DNA of 64,000 nucleotides from Lachnospiraceae bacterium (GCA_022510725.1 JAFLSW010000001.1:186001-250000); one strand, 5' to 3'. Positions 9,144 through 17,145 are shown, numbered from the stretch's first letter. The notes: a model not told the origin generated them from the sequence alone. Made by a program: numbers and translations.

Positions 9144-9215
9144 TTGTTTCCTAAAACGATGTTGGGATACTATGGTATATAAGGAAAAATATATCCATAA
9201 GGCTGTAGGGCCTTA
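9144..9215 (+). promoter_or_regulatory. Promoter and possible operator of the flavodoxin operon
   Basis: TTGTTT (9144-9149), an 18-base spacer and TACTAT (9168-9173). About 25 bases downstream is a short dyad TAAGGC-N6-GCCTTA (9198-9203 and 9210-9215) that ends 9 bases before the AAAAGGAG ribosome site. The dyad could be a regulator site, for example for the LysR protein just upstream, but no direct evidence links them. Confidence 0.5.
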
Positions 9216-9237
9216 AATTAGAAAAGGAGACCTGACT

Positions 9238-9753
9238 ATGGCAAAGAATCTGATCATCTATTATTCCCGCAAAGGAGAAAACTATTGGAACGGCAGCGTC
9301 AAAAATATTTCCAAAGGAAATACGGAGATTGTGGCTGAATTTATCCAGAAAGCCGTTGGAGGCGATCTGTTTGAAGTGGATACGGTAAAGACCTATGATG
9401 CCGATTACTATGTCTGCATTGAAGAGGCAAAGAAAGAACTGCACGAGAATGCAAGACCGGAATTGAAAAAATATCTGGACAGCATTGCGGAATATGACAA
9501 TGTGTTTGTCTGCGGTCCCTGTTGGTGGGGCACCTTTCCTATGGCAGTCTTTACTCAGCTTGAGAAGCTGGATTTTGCAGGGAAAAAGGTAATGGCTGTT
9601 ATGACACACGAAGGCAGCGGCCTGGGAAGCTGTGAAAGGGATCTGAAAAAGATCTGTGACGGTGCTACATTTGGAAAAGGCCTTGCCGTTCATGGGGCGG
9701 ATGCCGCGAAATCTGAGAGTACGGTTGCAGCTTGGGCAAAGCAGGCAGTGTAG
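9238..9753 (+). CDS. Flavodoxin
   Basis: A 171-residue flavodoxin-fold protein. The N-terminal strand LIIYYSRKGENYWNG leads into the FMN-phosphate loop, with the later ISKGNTEIVAEFIQ contributing. The central VFVCGPCWWGTFPMAVFTQLEKLDFAGKKVMAVMTHEGSGLGSCERDLKK segment is typical of the Flavodoxin_4 type found next to aldo/keto reductases. It is expected to carry electrons or act as a small NAD(P)H-linked flavoprotein in the cytosol. The ribosome site AAAAGGAG is well placed. It is the first gene of a five-gene run to 13947; the next gene starts 25 bp downstream. The Thr/Ser-rich phosphate loop is less canonical than in electron-transfer flavodoxins, so an enzymatic role is possible. Confidence 0.88.
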   Translation: MAKNLIIYYSRKGENYWNGSVKNISKGNTEIVAEFIQKAVGGDLFEVDTVKTYDADYYVCIEEAKKELHENARPELKKYLDSIAEYDNVFVCGPCWWGTFPMAVFTQLEKLDFAGKKVMAVMTHEGSGLGSCERDLKKICDGATFGKGLAVHGADAAKSESTVAAWAKQAV

Positions 9754-9778
9754 GCATAGATTAAGGAGTATGTAGACC

Positions 9779-10765
9779 ATGCAGGAAAGAGTTTTAGGAA
9801 AAGATCTGGAAGTCAGTGCTGTGGGATTGGGATGTATGGGTTTTACCCATGCATACGGACCGGTCATGGATGAAACTGAGGCTGCAAGAGCAATTGCAGA
9901 AGCGGTGGATATAGGCTATACTTTTTTTGATACTGCAGAATGTTATGTAGGAAATCGGGCAGACGGTACATTGGCTCACAATGAGGATCTGGTGGGCAAG
10001 GCGTTGAAGCCTTACCGAAATCGGATAAAAATTGCTACCAAATGCGGCGTACAGCATGCAGACGGAGGACTTTTGACGGATGCCCGTCCGGAAACCATTC
10101 GTAAAGCCATTGATGGAAGTCTCAAGAGGCTTCAGACTGACCATATCGATCTGTATTATCTGCATCGTATCGATCCTAAAGTAGAGCCGGAGGAAGTAGC
10201 AGGTGTTATGTCGGATCTGATGAAAGAAGGGAAGATCCTTCACTGGGGCATTTCGGAGACTGATGAGGAATATCTTCGCCGTGCCCACGCCATCTGTCCT
10301 GTGACATGTGTGCAGAACCGGCTTTCCATGATGGCCCGTTGGCATGAGGAATTGTTTCCGGTACTGGAGGAATTGAATGTGGGCTTTGTTGCTTTCAGCC
10401 CTTTGGCAAACGGCTTCTTAAGTGATGCTTTTAAAAAGGGTGAAAAGTTTGAGGCAACCGACTATCGTAGCTTTATGCCCCAGTATAAAGAAGAAAGTTA
10501 TGATGAAAACAGAGAACTGTTAGAACTTTTAAGAAAGCTGGCTTCAGAAAAACATGCCACACCTGCCCAGATCTCTCTGGCGTGGATGATCAATAAGAAA
10601 CCATATATCGTGCCCATTCCCGGCTCCCGCAAGATAGAGCGGATCAGGGAAAACTTTGAGGCGGCTAACATTGTTCTGACTACCGGAGAAGTGGCAGAGA
10701 TTGACAGGCAGCTTGACCGGATTCCCACATCCGGTGTGTTTGGCGGTTCTGCCATCAAAAAATAA
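9779..10765 (+). CDS. Aldo/keto reductase
   Basis: A 328-residue aldo/keto reductase of the YhdN/YakC-like group. The catalytic tetrad is visible as Asp and Tyr in FFDTAECYVGN, Lys in IKIATKCG and His in DLYYLHR. The NADPH-binding C-terminal IPGSRKIERIRENFEA motif is present. It would reduce aldehydes or ketones in the cytosol with NADPH. It sits between the flavodoxin gene and a lipoprotein gene in the same run. The substrate cannot be read from the sequence. Length and motifs are normal for the family. Confidence 0.93.
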   Translation: MQERVLGKDLEVSAVGLGCMGFTHAYGPVMDETEAARAIAEAVDIGYTFFDTAECYVGNRADGTLAHNEDLVGKALKPYRNRIKIATKCGVQHADGGLLTDARPETIRKAIDGSLKRLQTDHIDLYYLHRIDPKVEPEEVAGVMSDLMKEGKILHWGISETDEEYLRRAHAICPVTCVQNRLSMMARWHEELFPVLEELNVGFVAFSPLANGFLSDAFKKGEKFEATDYRSFMPQYKEESYDENRELLELLRKLASEKHATPAQISLAWMINKKPYIVPIPGSRKIERIRENFEAANIVLTTGEVAEIDRQLDRIPTSGVFGGSAIKK

Positions 10766-10789
10766 GATATGCATATAAGGGGAATGAGA

Positions 10790-11872
10790 ATGAAAAAAAG
10801 ACTTGTATTGCTTTTATCTGTTGTTCTGATATTACTGCCTGCCGGCTGCGGCAGGCAGGGTTCTGCATCCGGGGAAGAGCACCAATCTTACAATGTGGCA
10901 GAGGCGGCTGATTCTGTTTCGGATGTGGGGACAGAAGAAGCAGAGCCAACAGAAGAGAAGAATTTAGCATCCGAAGAAGCAGTTGAAACGGTGGATTCTT
11001 TTGGAGAGGTATCTGTTGTATATATGACCAGGGATATTTCTCCTGAGGGATTGATGGCAGTCTATGAAGCTTTGGGCGTAGAACTTTCCGGCGATCATAT
11101 TGCGGTAAAGCTTTCTACGGGAGAACCTCCTGCCAGCAATTATCTGCGCCCGGAACTGATCAGCGATCTGGTGCAGCATGTGGATGGCACCATTGTGGAG
11201 TGTAATACTGCTTATGGTGGGTCCAGAGCGGAAACAGCTATGCATTATCAGGTGGCGGAAGATCACGGATTTACTGCTATTGCAGACTTTGTCATTATGG
11301 ATGAAGAAGGTTCTATGATCATACCTGTAGAAGGCGGGTTACAGCTATCGGAAAACTATGTAGGAGCACATTTTGCCGATTATGACGGATTTTTGATTCT
11401 TTCTCACTTTAAAGGACATGCTATGGCCGGTTTTGGCGGTGCCATTAAAAATATTTCCATTGGCATCGGTTCGTCAGAAGGAAAATGTCTGATCCATACG
11501 GCAGGTAAAAGTCGCACCAATATCTGGGGCGGAAATCAAGATGCATTTTTGGAATCCATGGCCGATGCGGGTAAATCCGTAGTGGACTATCTGGACGGCA
11601 ATATCCTATATATCAATGTGATGAACAGACTTTCTGTTGATTGTGACTGCAGCGGCAATCCTGCAGAGCCGGATATCCACGATATCGGCATTCTGGCATC
11701 CACCGATCCGGTGGCTTTGGATCAGGCCTGTGTAGACCTGATCTATCAGGCGGAAGGCAATGAGTCTTTGGTGCGCAGGATTGAAAGCAAGAATGGAGAG
11801 CATGTGTTAGAGGCCGGAGAAGAGATCGGCCTTGGCAGCCGTACTTATACACTGGTTGTCATTGATGAGTAG
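10790..11872 (+). CDS. DUF362-domain lipoprotein
   Basis: A 360-residue exported lipoprotein. The signal peptide MKKRLVLLLSVVLILLPAGC ends in a LPAGC lipobox, followed by a short acidic Glu/Ser/Ala-rich linker to about residue 65. The rest is a DUF362-type domain: VAVKLSTGEP, DGTIVECNTAYGGSRAET, FLILSHFKGHAMAGFGGAIKNISIGIGSSEGKCLIH and a C-terminal DPVALDQACVDLIYQ. The family is often fused to 2[4Fe-4S] ferredoxin domains, but none is present here. I chose ATG 10790 because AAGGGG lies 7 bases upstream; ATGs at 10769 and 10784 are less well placed. Its place in a redox operon suggests a membrane-side role in electron or metal handling, not demonstrated. Confidence 0.85.
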   Translation: MKKRLVLLLSVVLILLPAGCGRQGSASGEEHQSYNVAEAADSVSDVGTEEAEPTEEKNLASEEAVETVDSFGEVSVVYMTRDISPEGLMAVYEALGVELSGDHIAVKLSTGEPPASNYLRPELISDLVQHVDGTIVECNTAYGGSRAETAMHYQVAEDHGFTAIADFVIMDEEGSMIIPVEGGLQLSENYVGAHFADYDGFLILSHFKGHAMAGFGGAIKNISIGIGSSEGKCLIHTAGKSRTNIWGGNQDAFLESMADAGKSVVDYLDGNILYINVMNRLSVDCDCSGNPAEPDIHDIGILASTDPVALDQACVDLIYQAEGNESLVRRIESKNGEHVLEAGEEIGLGSRTYTLVVIDE

Positions 11873-11897
11873 TAGTATCAGAAAAGGAAGCGTTTAG

Positions 11898-12806
11898 ATG
11901 GCAGTTTTAGATACCTTACAACGGGAATTTGTCTATATCCGCTATTACTTTATGCTACAGTTGGATCAGATTGCTGTATACTGGATATGGGGGATGGTGC
12001 TGGGATCTGTTGTATCCGTGTTTTTAAAGGATCGGATACATGGGATCTTGCGTGGGCTTTCAGGTAAAAAGCTGGGCGTACTGGGGATTATTCCTGCCAG
12101 TGCGCTGGGAATTGCATCACCTCTTTGTATGTATGGAACCATTCCCATTGCCGCCTCCTTTTCCAAAAGCGGTATGCGGGATGACTGGCTGGCGGCATTT
12201 ATGATGAGTTCTATTTTGCTAAATCCTCAGCTGATCATTTATAGTACGGCTCTGGGGACCACTGCATTGGTGATCCGTATCCTGTCCTGCTTTTTATGCG
12301 GTATTGGGGCAGGGCTTTTGATTCGTCTCATTTACAGAGAGAAAAGCTACTTCAATTTTGAAGGCTTCGAAGAACCGCCAAGCAGGGACACAGACCCTAA
12401 CTTATTTTTTCGTTTGCTAAAAAATATCGGCAGGAATATCAAGGCAACCGCTCTTTGGTTTCTCTTGGGCATTCTGTTATCTGCGCTGTTTCAGCGTTAT
12501 GTTCCGGCTGAGTCCTTTGCGGCATTGTTTGGCAAAAGCAATGAGGGATTTGGGGTTTTAATGGCGGCAACCATTGGCGTTCCCCTGTATGCCTGTGGCG
12601 GTGGCACCATTCCCCTTTTGCAACAGTGGCTGTATTCGGGAATGAGCATGGGAAGCGCAGCGGCCTTTATGATCACGGGACCTGCCACGAAGATTACCAA
12701 TCTGGGGGCCTTGAAGATCGTGCTGGGGATCAAAAGGTTTTTGCTTTATCTCCTGTTTGTCATGGCATTTTCTTTGATAACAGGATTGGTAATAAATTTA
12801 AAATAA
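11898..12806 (+). CDS. ArsP/DUF318-type permease
   Basis: A 302-residue integral membrane protein with about eight helices, of the DUF318 permease family (SO_0444/ArsP-like). Two internally related halves each carry a Cys-containing loop: SPLCMYGTIPIAASF around residue 76 and PLYACGGGTIPLLQQW around residue 233. The second-half segment AAFMITGPATKITNLGALK is a family hallmark. Characterised relatives export trivalent organoarsenicals and other soft metalloids through such Cys residues. No arsR or arsenic reductase is present here, so the substrate is open. The ribosome site is AAAAGGAAG. It is the fourth gene of the redox run. Confidence 0.85.
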   Translation: MAVLDTLQREFVYIRYYFMLQLDQIAVYWIWGMVLGSVVSVFLKDRIHGILRGLSGKKLGVLGIIPASALGIASPLCMYGTIPIAASFSKSGMRDDWLAAFMMSSILLNPQLIIYSTALGTTALVIRILSCFLCGIGAGLLIRLIYREKSYFNFEGFEEPPSRDTDPNLFFRLLKNIGRNIKATALWFLLGILLSALFQRYVPAESFAALFGKSNEGFGVLMAATIGVPLYACGGGTIPLLQQWLYSGMSMGSAAAFMITGPATKITNLGALKIVLGIKRFLLYLLFVMAFSLITGLVINLK

Positions 12807-12819
12807 CAGGAGGTATTTT

Positions 12820-13947
12820 ATGGAACGGTATTTTGGAGAAAGCACACCGAAACTGGGCTTTGGACTGATGCGGCTGCCAAAGCTTTCAAACGGAAAGATC
12901 GACATGGAACATACCAAGAAAATGGTAGATATGTTCATGGATGCGGGACAGACCTATTTTGACACTGCTTATGTCTATGACAGCGGCGAGTCGGAGCTGG
13001 CGGCAAAGGCAGCCCTGGTGGACCGTTATCCCCGTGAAAGCTTTACCCTGGCCACCAAGCTGTGTGCCTGGATGGGCGCTCACAATGAGGAAACGGCAAA
13101 ACAGCAGTTTTATACCAGCTTAGAGCGGACAGGAGCCGGCTATTTTGACTACTATCTCTTACATGCCTTACAGGCAGGAAATTACAAGATTTATGACCAG
13201 TATCATATCTGGGATTTTGTAAAAGAACAGAAAGCCAAAGGGCTGATCAAGCATTGGGGCTTTTCCTTCCATGCTACACCGGATATTTTGGATGAAATCT
13301 TAACAGATCATCCCGATGCAGAATTTGTACAATTACAGTTAAACTATGCCGACTGGGAAAATCCGGATGTGACCGCAAGGGAAAACTACGAGGTAGCAAG
13401 AAAACACGGAAAGTCCATTGTGGTCATGGAACCGGTAAAAGGCGGAGCGTTGGCCAATCCCCCTCAGAATGTGGGTAAAATTATGAAAGAGGCAGATCCG
13501 AATGCGTCATTTGCTTCTTGGGCTATTCGTTATGCTGCATCCTTAGAGGGCATTATCACTGTTTTGTCCGGTATGTCAAATATAGAGCAGATGCAGGACA
13601 ACCTTTCTTATATGCAGGATTTCGAGCCATTAAATGCAGAAGAACAGATGGTAATTCGTAAAGTTGGAGAAGCTTTAGGTGGGGCGAAAACCATTCCTTG
13701 CACAGCGTGTCATTACTGTACAGATGGCTGTCCTAAAGGCATTGCAATCCCGGAAATCTTTTCTGCCATGAATAAACATCTTGGAAATGGTCAAATTACA
13801 GAGGCTCTTGCGGATTATCAAAAAGCAACAGGAGAAGGCAAACTTGCTTCCGGCTGTGTGGGATGTAAGCAGTGCGAGCGCGCATGTCCTCAGCAGCTTC
13901 CCATTACGACCTACTTAAAACAGTGTGCAGAAATATTGGAGGCATAA
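12820..13947 (+). CDS. Aldo/keto reductase with C-terminal 4Fe-4S ferredoxin domain
   Basis: A 375-residue fusion. The N-terminal 280 residues are an aldo/keto reductase barrel, with catalytic Asp/Tyr in YFDTAYVYDSGESE, Lys in TLATKLC and His in YYLLHAL. The C-terminal 90 residues hold two cysteine clusters, CTACHYCTDGCPKG and CVGCKQCERACPQQ, expected to bind two [4Fe-4S] clusters. This group is common in anaerobes and is thought to take electrons from ferredoxin or flavodoxin. The flavodoxin encoded at the head of the same run is a plausible partner. It starts 13 bp after the permease with AGGAGG. A long stem-loop follows. Confidence 0.93.
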   Translation: MERYFGESTPKLGFGLMRLPKLSNGKIDMEHTKKMVDMFMDAGQTYFDTAYVYDSGESELAAKAALVDRYPRESFTLATKLCAWMGAHNEETAKQQFYTSLERTGAGYFDYYLLHALQAGNYKIYDQYHIWDFVKEQKAKGLIKHWGFSFHATPDILDEILTDHPDAEFVQLQLNYADWENPDVTARENYEVARKHGKSIVVMEPVKGGALANPPQNVGKIMKEADPNASFASWAIRYAASLEGIITVLSGMSNIEQMQDNLSYMQDFEPLNAEEQMVIRKVGEALGGAKTIPCTACHYCTDGCPKGIAIPEIFSAMNKHLGNGQITEALADYQKATGEGKLASGCVGCKQCERACPQQLPITTYLKQCAEILEA

Positions 13948-13980
13948 TAAAATATAATTTTCTAAATCACGATATCCATG

Positions 13981-14041
13981 ATTACACCGGAAAACCCATT
14001 CCTTGTTTATTAATTTGGAGAGAATTCCGGTGTAATTTTAT
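13981..14041 (+). terminator. Stem-loop terminator of the redox operon
   Basis: A perfect 12-bp inverted repeat ATTACACCGGAA (13981-13992) and TTCCGGTGTAAT (14025-14036) with a 32-base loop, followed by TTTAT. The loop is longer than usual and the T tract short. The rest of 13948-14155 shows no other signal apart from the AGGAAGGG ribosome site of the next ORF. Confidence 0.55.
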
Positions 14042-14155
14042 ATTGAGACAATTTCAAGAAAGATTTCCCAAAGATACATGAAAGAAAGCAGGCATATCTG
14101 ACAAGCCTTGTCTAATAAGTTTTCTATGAACAAGCAGTATAGGAAGGGATAGGGG

Positions 14156-14320
14156 TTGTCAGAAAGAAAACATACAGACTATGTGATCGAGAGAAGATAT
14201 TTAGCAAAAATCTCCGTGGAAGAGTTTGTAAGGCGTATTGTAAAGTCCCATATGGCAGGCAGCGCTTCGGAAGACGGCAGACCGGAAGAATGCAAGATAA
14301 GAGAGGATGTTTTACGATGA
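14156..14320 (+). CDS. Small protein coupled to the serine recombinase
   Basis: A 54-residue ORF starting at TTG 14156 behind AGGAAGGGATAGGGG. It ends with an ATGA overlap in which the recombinase ATG (14317) lies inside its stop. The protein is basic at the N-terminus (SERKHTDYVIERRYLAKISVEEFVRRIVKSH), with a predicted helical core and a charged tail. The tight coupling implies that the two products are made together, and a directionality factor or accessory subunit is a reasonable guess. I do not recognise a named family. The start is a rare TTG, so an alternative start cannot be excluded. Confidence 0.6.
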   Translation: MSERKHTDYVIERRYLAKISVEEFVRRIVKSHMAGSASEDGRPEECKIREDVLR

Positions 14321-15864
14321 AGGGGCAGATGGACTCCTGTTTTTATGCAGCTGCCTACATCAGGCTTTCCAGAGAGGATGGGGACAAGGCAGAAAGTGAC
14401 AGCATCGGAAACCAGAAAAAGCTGATCAGGGAATATATAAAGGAAAAGACGGATATTTCCCTGTATGATCTTTATATTGACGATGGATTTACAGGTACTA
14501 ACTTTCATCGCCCGGCATTTGAGAGAATGCTGGCTGATATTGAAGAAAAAAGGGTAAATTGCGTTATTGTAAAGGACCTGTCCCGATTTGGCCGCGATTA
14601 CATCGATACCGGCAGATATTTAGAGCGATATTTTCCGGAAAGAAATATACGGTTTATTTCCATTACTGATGGGATTGACAACATGAAACAAGCTTATGAT
14701 ATGCTGCTTCCCATCAAAAATATTTTTAATGAGCAGTATGCCAGGGATATTTCCAGAAAAGTCCATTCTTCCATGGAAGCAAAGCAGAAGGCAGGAGAAT
14801 TTATCGGGGCCTTTCCTTCCTACGGCTATCGGAAGTCTCCCGGGGATAAAAACAAGTTGGTAGTGGATGAATACGCTGCCGACATTGTTAGGCGGATCTT
14901 TTCCCTATACATTGGCGGCATGGGAAAGAACGGCATTGCCGCTATCTTAAATAGAGAGGGCATTGTCTGTCCATCCGAGTATAAAAAGCTGCAGGGAGAA
15001 AATTATAGGAACAGCAGAAGGCATACGACCACCTCTTATTGGACCTATTCTACCGTTAACCGCATCCTGCAAAATGAAATGTACATCGGCAATATGGTTC
15101 AGGGCAGAAAAAAACAGCATATGAGAGGCAGGCAGCGGACGGTAGCAAAAGAGGACTGGATCGTTGTAAAGGACACCCATCCTGCCATCATCGATCAGGG
15201 CACATGGGAAAAGACGAAGAGTCTCTTAAAACATCGGACAAGAAAATTGGACTTTGGCACCAATACGGCAGTGTTTGCGGGATTTTTAAAATGCGGGGAC
15301 TGCGGCAGGGCAATGGCCAGAAAAAACAACTGTTATTATTGCGGCACCTATGTGCGCTCCGGTAGGCAATTCTGCACGCCCCATGCCTTGTCCTATGAGG
15401 TTTTGGAAAGTGCAGTTCTTGAGGATCTGCAAAGGGTAGTAGCAGGTGCAGGAGATCTGAAGGAGATCATAAGAAAGGCCTGTGGCGAAGTGAAAAGGGA
15501 AAGTGTTTCTCCAAATGGGGAAAAAGAGTCCTATGAAATAGCGTTACAAAGAATTAAAAGGCTAAAGCAGGGACTTTACGAGGATTATCGGGAGGGACTG
15601 ATCTCTAAAGAAGAGTATAAAGCTTACAGGCAGGATTATCTGGTAAAAGAAGAACAACTCTCTAAAATGAAGGCGGTATTAAAGATGAAACAAAAAGAGG
15701 AAAAAAATATAACAAGTGTTTTTGGGAAAATATGGATAAACAGCTTGTTGGAGCATCACAGAATAGAGTATCTGGACAGAAATGTGGTGGTAGAAATGCT
15801 CCATGAAATAAGAATATATAAGGACCATAGAATTGAAATTATATACAATCTTGCTTATGAATAA
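14317..15864 (+). CDS. Large serine recombinase / integrase
   Basis: A 515-residue large serine recombinase. The N-terminal catalytic domain (about 10-155) has nucleophile Ser18 in YIRLSRED and the DLSRFGRDY motif with catalytic Arg residues. A recombinase domain (about 165-280) is followed by a zinc ribbon with CGDCG and CYYCG plus a further Cys in GRQFC (about 330-360). A Lys/Glu-rich coiled-coil (about 400-465) and a C-terminal tail complete it. This is the architecture of phage-type and skin-type integrases, which recombine attP with attB at a 2-bp core. The start at 14317 is chosen for the ATGA overlap; an in-frame ATG at 14290 exists. It lies 1.1 kb from attR and is the enzyme expected to have inserted, and to excise, the whole element. 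Confidence 0.93.
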   Translation: MKGQMDSCFYAAAYIRLSREDGDKAESDSIGNQKKLIREYIKEKTDISLYDLYIDDGFTGTNFHRPAFERMLADIEEKRVNCVIVKDLSRFGRDYIDTGRYLERYFPERNIRFISITDGIDNMKQAYDMLLPIKNIFNEQYARDISRKVHSSMEAKQKAGEFIGAFPSYGYRKSPGDKNKLVVDEYAADIVRRIFSLYIGGMGKNGIAAILNREGIVCPSEYKKLQGENYRNSRRHTTTSYWTYSTVNRILQNEMYIGNMVQGRKKQHMRGRQRTVAKEDWIVVKDTHPAIIDQGTWEKTKSLLKHRTRKLDFGTNTAVFAGFLKCGDCGRAMARKNNCYYCGTYVRSGRQFCTPHALSYEVLESAVLEDLQRVVAGAGDLKEIIRKACGEVKRESVSPNGEKESYEIALQRIKRLKQGLYEDYREGLISKEEYKAYRQDYLVKEEQLSKMKAVLKMKQKEEKNITSVFGKIWINSLLEHHRIEYLDRNVVVEMLHEIRIYKDHRIEIIYNLAYE

Positions 15865-15935
15865 AAATCTTTATTGATACAAATCTCATTTTTACAATCC
15901 ACAGGATTTGTGTTATTAATGAAAGGAGGGCTTTT

Positions 15936-16916
15936 ATGTACAGCTATGAAAAATCTAAAATCACGGACACCTCACATACTTGGAAATCATCTGCTGTAGG
16001 TAAAAAAAACACTAATACAGCGGTTGCAAATCAGTTGTTCTCGGGTCCGATGCAGGTGGATTCGGGTGGAAGAAATGCCATCCGGTTTCACGGCAGACTC
16101 ACACAACATATTGATTCTCACAATAATGAAACGGGACTCCCTGATAGCTTGAAATCGAGAATGGAACCCTTTTGGGAATACAGAAGGGATGACGGGCAAT
16201 CTCCCAAGTTTGCAAAGTCTGAATTCCCCATTGCTTTTCAGATGGCGGAATCATCAAATGCAATCTCGCAGGAAGCGAGTAGAACTTCTGATTTGCATGA
16301 AGCAATTGTGCAGAGAGAGTTAAATACAGATGGGCTTGATCGAAATAAGCACCATAATATTATTAAGGAACGCCAGTTATGGAACCGGGTTTTTGACTTA
16401 TTATTAAAGATATTGCCGTCGGAAGAGCAGGGGGTTTATGGACAAGAGATAGCTAGATTAGAAGAAAGATTTGCGAATGATATCTATTTTGTGCCGCATG
16501 ACGACCATTATGCCTATATGACAGATTATTTTTCGCAAAGTGCCGGGAGAGTTATGAACTCATTGCAAAGTCCGGGCAGTGTAACGGAAGCAGTATTAAG
16601 TACAGGTGGTTCTGCTCATGTTGTAAAAAATACAAGCGGTCACACCAATACTCAGACGAGAATGGCTATAAAAACTGCCGGTGGAGGAGTGGTATATATT
16701 AATGAAGGCAAAACACGCGAACATGGCATACAAATAGCAAACAGGAGACAGCATGAGAAAAAAAATGAGAAAAATGATGAAAAAAGATCCTTGCTTATCA
16801 TGCAAAATAATGTTGCTAATCAGGTCATGAAGGTACATGATCTGCTGCTTGGAGAGGGGAAGGAGGGAGCAGCAGAAATTTTGCGCAGATTTGCTGAGAA
16901 TTTCAAAATACAATAG
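15936..16916 (+). CDS. DUF4157-like remnant protein
   Basis: A 326-residue polar protein with strong AAAGGAGGG ribosome site. The N-terminal 45 residues (MYSYEKSK, then Thr/Asn/Ser-rich) and the ETGLPDSLKSRME segment at about 66-78 match the entry to the DUF4157 (eCIS core) domain. The body of that domain, including the HEAWH zinc motif, is absent. The middle part has a LLLKILPSEEQGVYGQEIARLEERF helix, and the C-terminal part is rich in His, Asn and Lys. There is no signal peptide or membrane helix. DUF4157 occurs in toxin-like cargo and contractile-injection effectors. Here the fold seems decayed or highly diverged. It lies between the recombinase and attR, so a role in excision control is also possible. 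Confidence 0.55.
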   Translation: MYSYEKSKITDTSHTWKSSAVGKKNTNTAVANQLFSGPMQVDSGGRNAIRFHGRLTQHIDSHNNETGLPDSLKSRMEPFWEYRRDDGQSPKFAKSEFPIAFQMAESSNAISQEASRTSDLHEAIVQRELNTDGLDRNKHHNIIKERQLWNRVFDLLLKILPSEEQGVYGQEIARLEERFANDIYFVPHDDHYAYMTDYFSQSAGRVMNSLQSPGSVTEAVLSTGGSAHVVKNTSGHTNTQTRMAIKTAGGGVVYINEGKTREHGIQIANRRQHEKKNEKNDEKRSLLIMQNNVANQVMKVHDLLLGEGKEGAAEILRRFAENFKIQ

Positions 16917-16938
16917 TTGGACAGGGTTTTTAAACAAT

Positions 16939-17145
16939 TTACCGCAATTTACCGCCACCACACGCCGCATCAAAGGTCAGGGCAATCTTTTTTTCGTTGG
17001 TATCCACGCAGTAAATGGGAAGCTCTCTCCCGTTTACGGTATTGCTGACAGTGATCTCGTCTTTTAATTTTAAGCCGATGGCAAGGATAGCAAGCAGCGC
17101 CGCAAGACAGATGCAGGCTCTTTTTAAAATAGCTGTTTTATTCAA
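16939..17145 (-). pseudogene. PdaB-like polysaccharide deacetylase, 5' part (interrupted gene)
   Basis: The N-terminal 61 codons of the split deacetylase, from a TTG start at 17145 (GAAAGG about 9 bases upstream) to the junction at 16963, followed by 7 element-encoded residues and a stop. Residues 9-25 form a membrane anchor or uncleaved signal, then a short extracellular stem, and IALTFDAA, the first half of catalytic motif 1 with the Asp that acts as base. The frame continues exactly in the fragment at 4304-3726. In Bacillus, PdaB is made in sporulation and is needed for spore cortex stability. A tandem 16-bp repeat lies just upstream. On its own this fragment cannot be an enzyme. Confidence 0.85.
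16942..16980. other. attR: right junction of the inserted element
   Basis: The element arm CCGCAATTTACCGCCAC (16942-16958) is followed by CA, then the crossover CA (16961-16962), and from 16963 by the minus-strand deacetylase codons for A-A-D-F-T. At this end the Trp codon TGG is changed to TGT, and the frame runs into element sequence to a TAA at 16941-16939. Confidence 0.8.

Larger units (their letters stand above)
4303..16962. mobile_element. 12.66-kb serine-recombinase element inserted in a deacetylase gene
   Basis: The bounds are set by the two halves of one deacetylase gene and a shared CA dinucleotide (4303-4304 and 16961-16962). All ten genes and the small coupled ORF inside lie on the plus strand, opposite to the host gene. 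Contents in order: hybrid kinase, response regulator, LysR regulator, flavodoxin, aldo/keto reductase, DUF362 lipoprotein, permease, ferredoxin-type aldo/keto reductase, 54-codon ORF, large serine recombinase, DUF4157-like remnant. There are no phage structural, replication or conjugation genes, so it is an integrative island rather than a prophage or conjugative element. Precise excision would restore the host gene, the arrangement known for sporulation skin elements; whether excision is developmentally timed is not visible. Confidence 0.8.

Noticed and set aside
9151..9867. 238-codon minus-strand frame across the flavodoxin gene
   Set aside because: It runs antisense through a well-supported flavodoxin gene and the aldo/keto reductase start and has no recognisable product.
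13981..14036. 12-bp inverted repeat considered as a transposon end or att site
   Set aside because: It directly follows the last gene of the redox operon, with a short T tract, and lies inside the element, away from the junctions fixed by the deacetylase halves.
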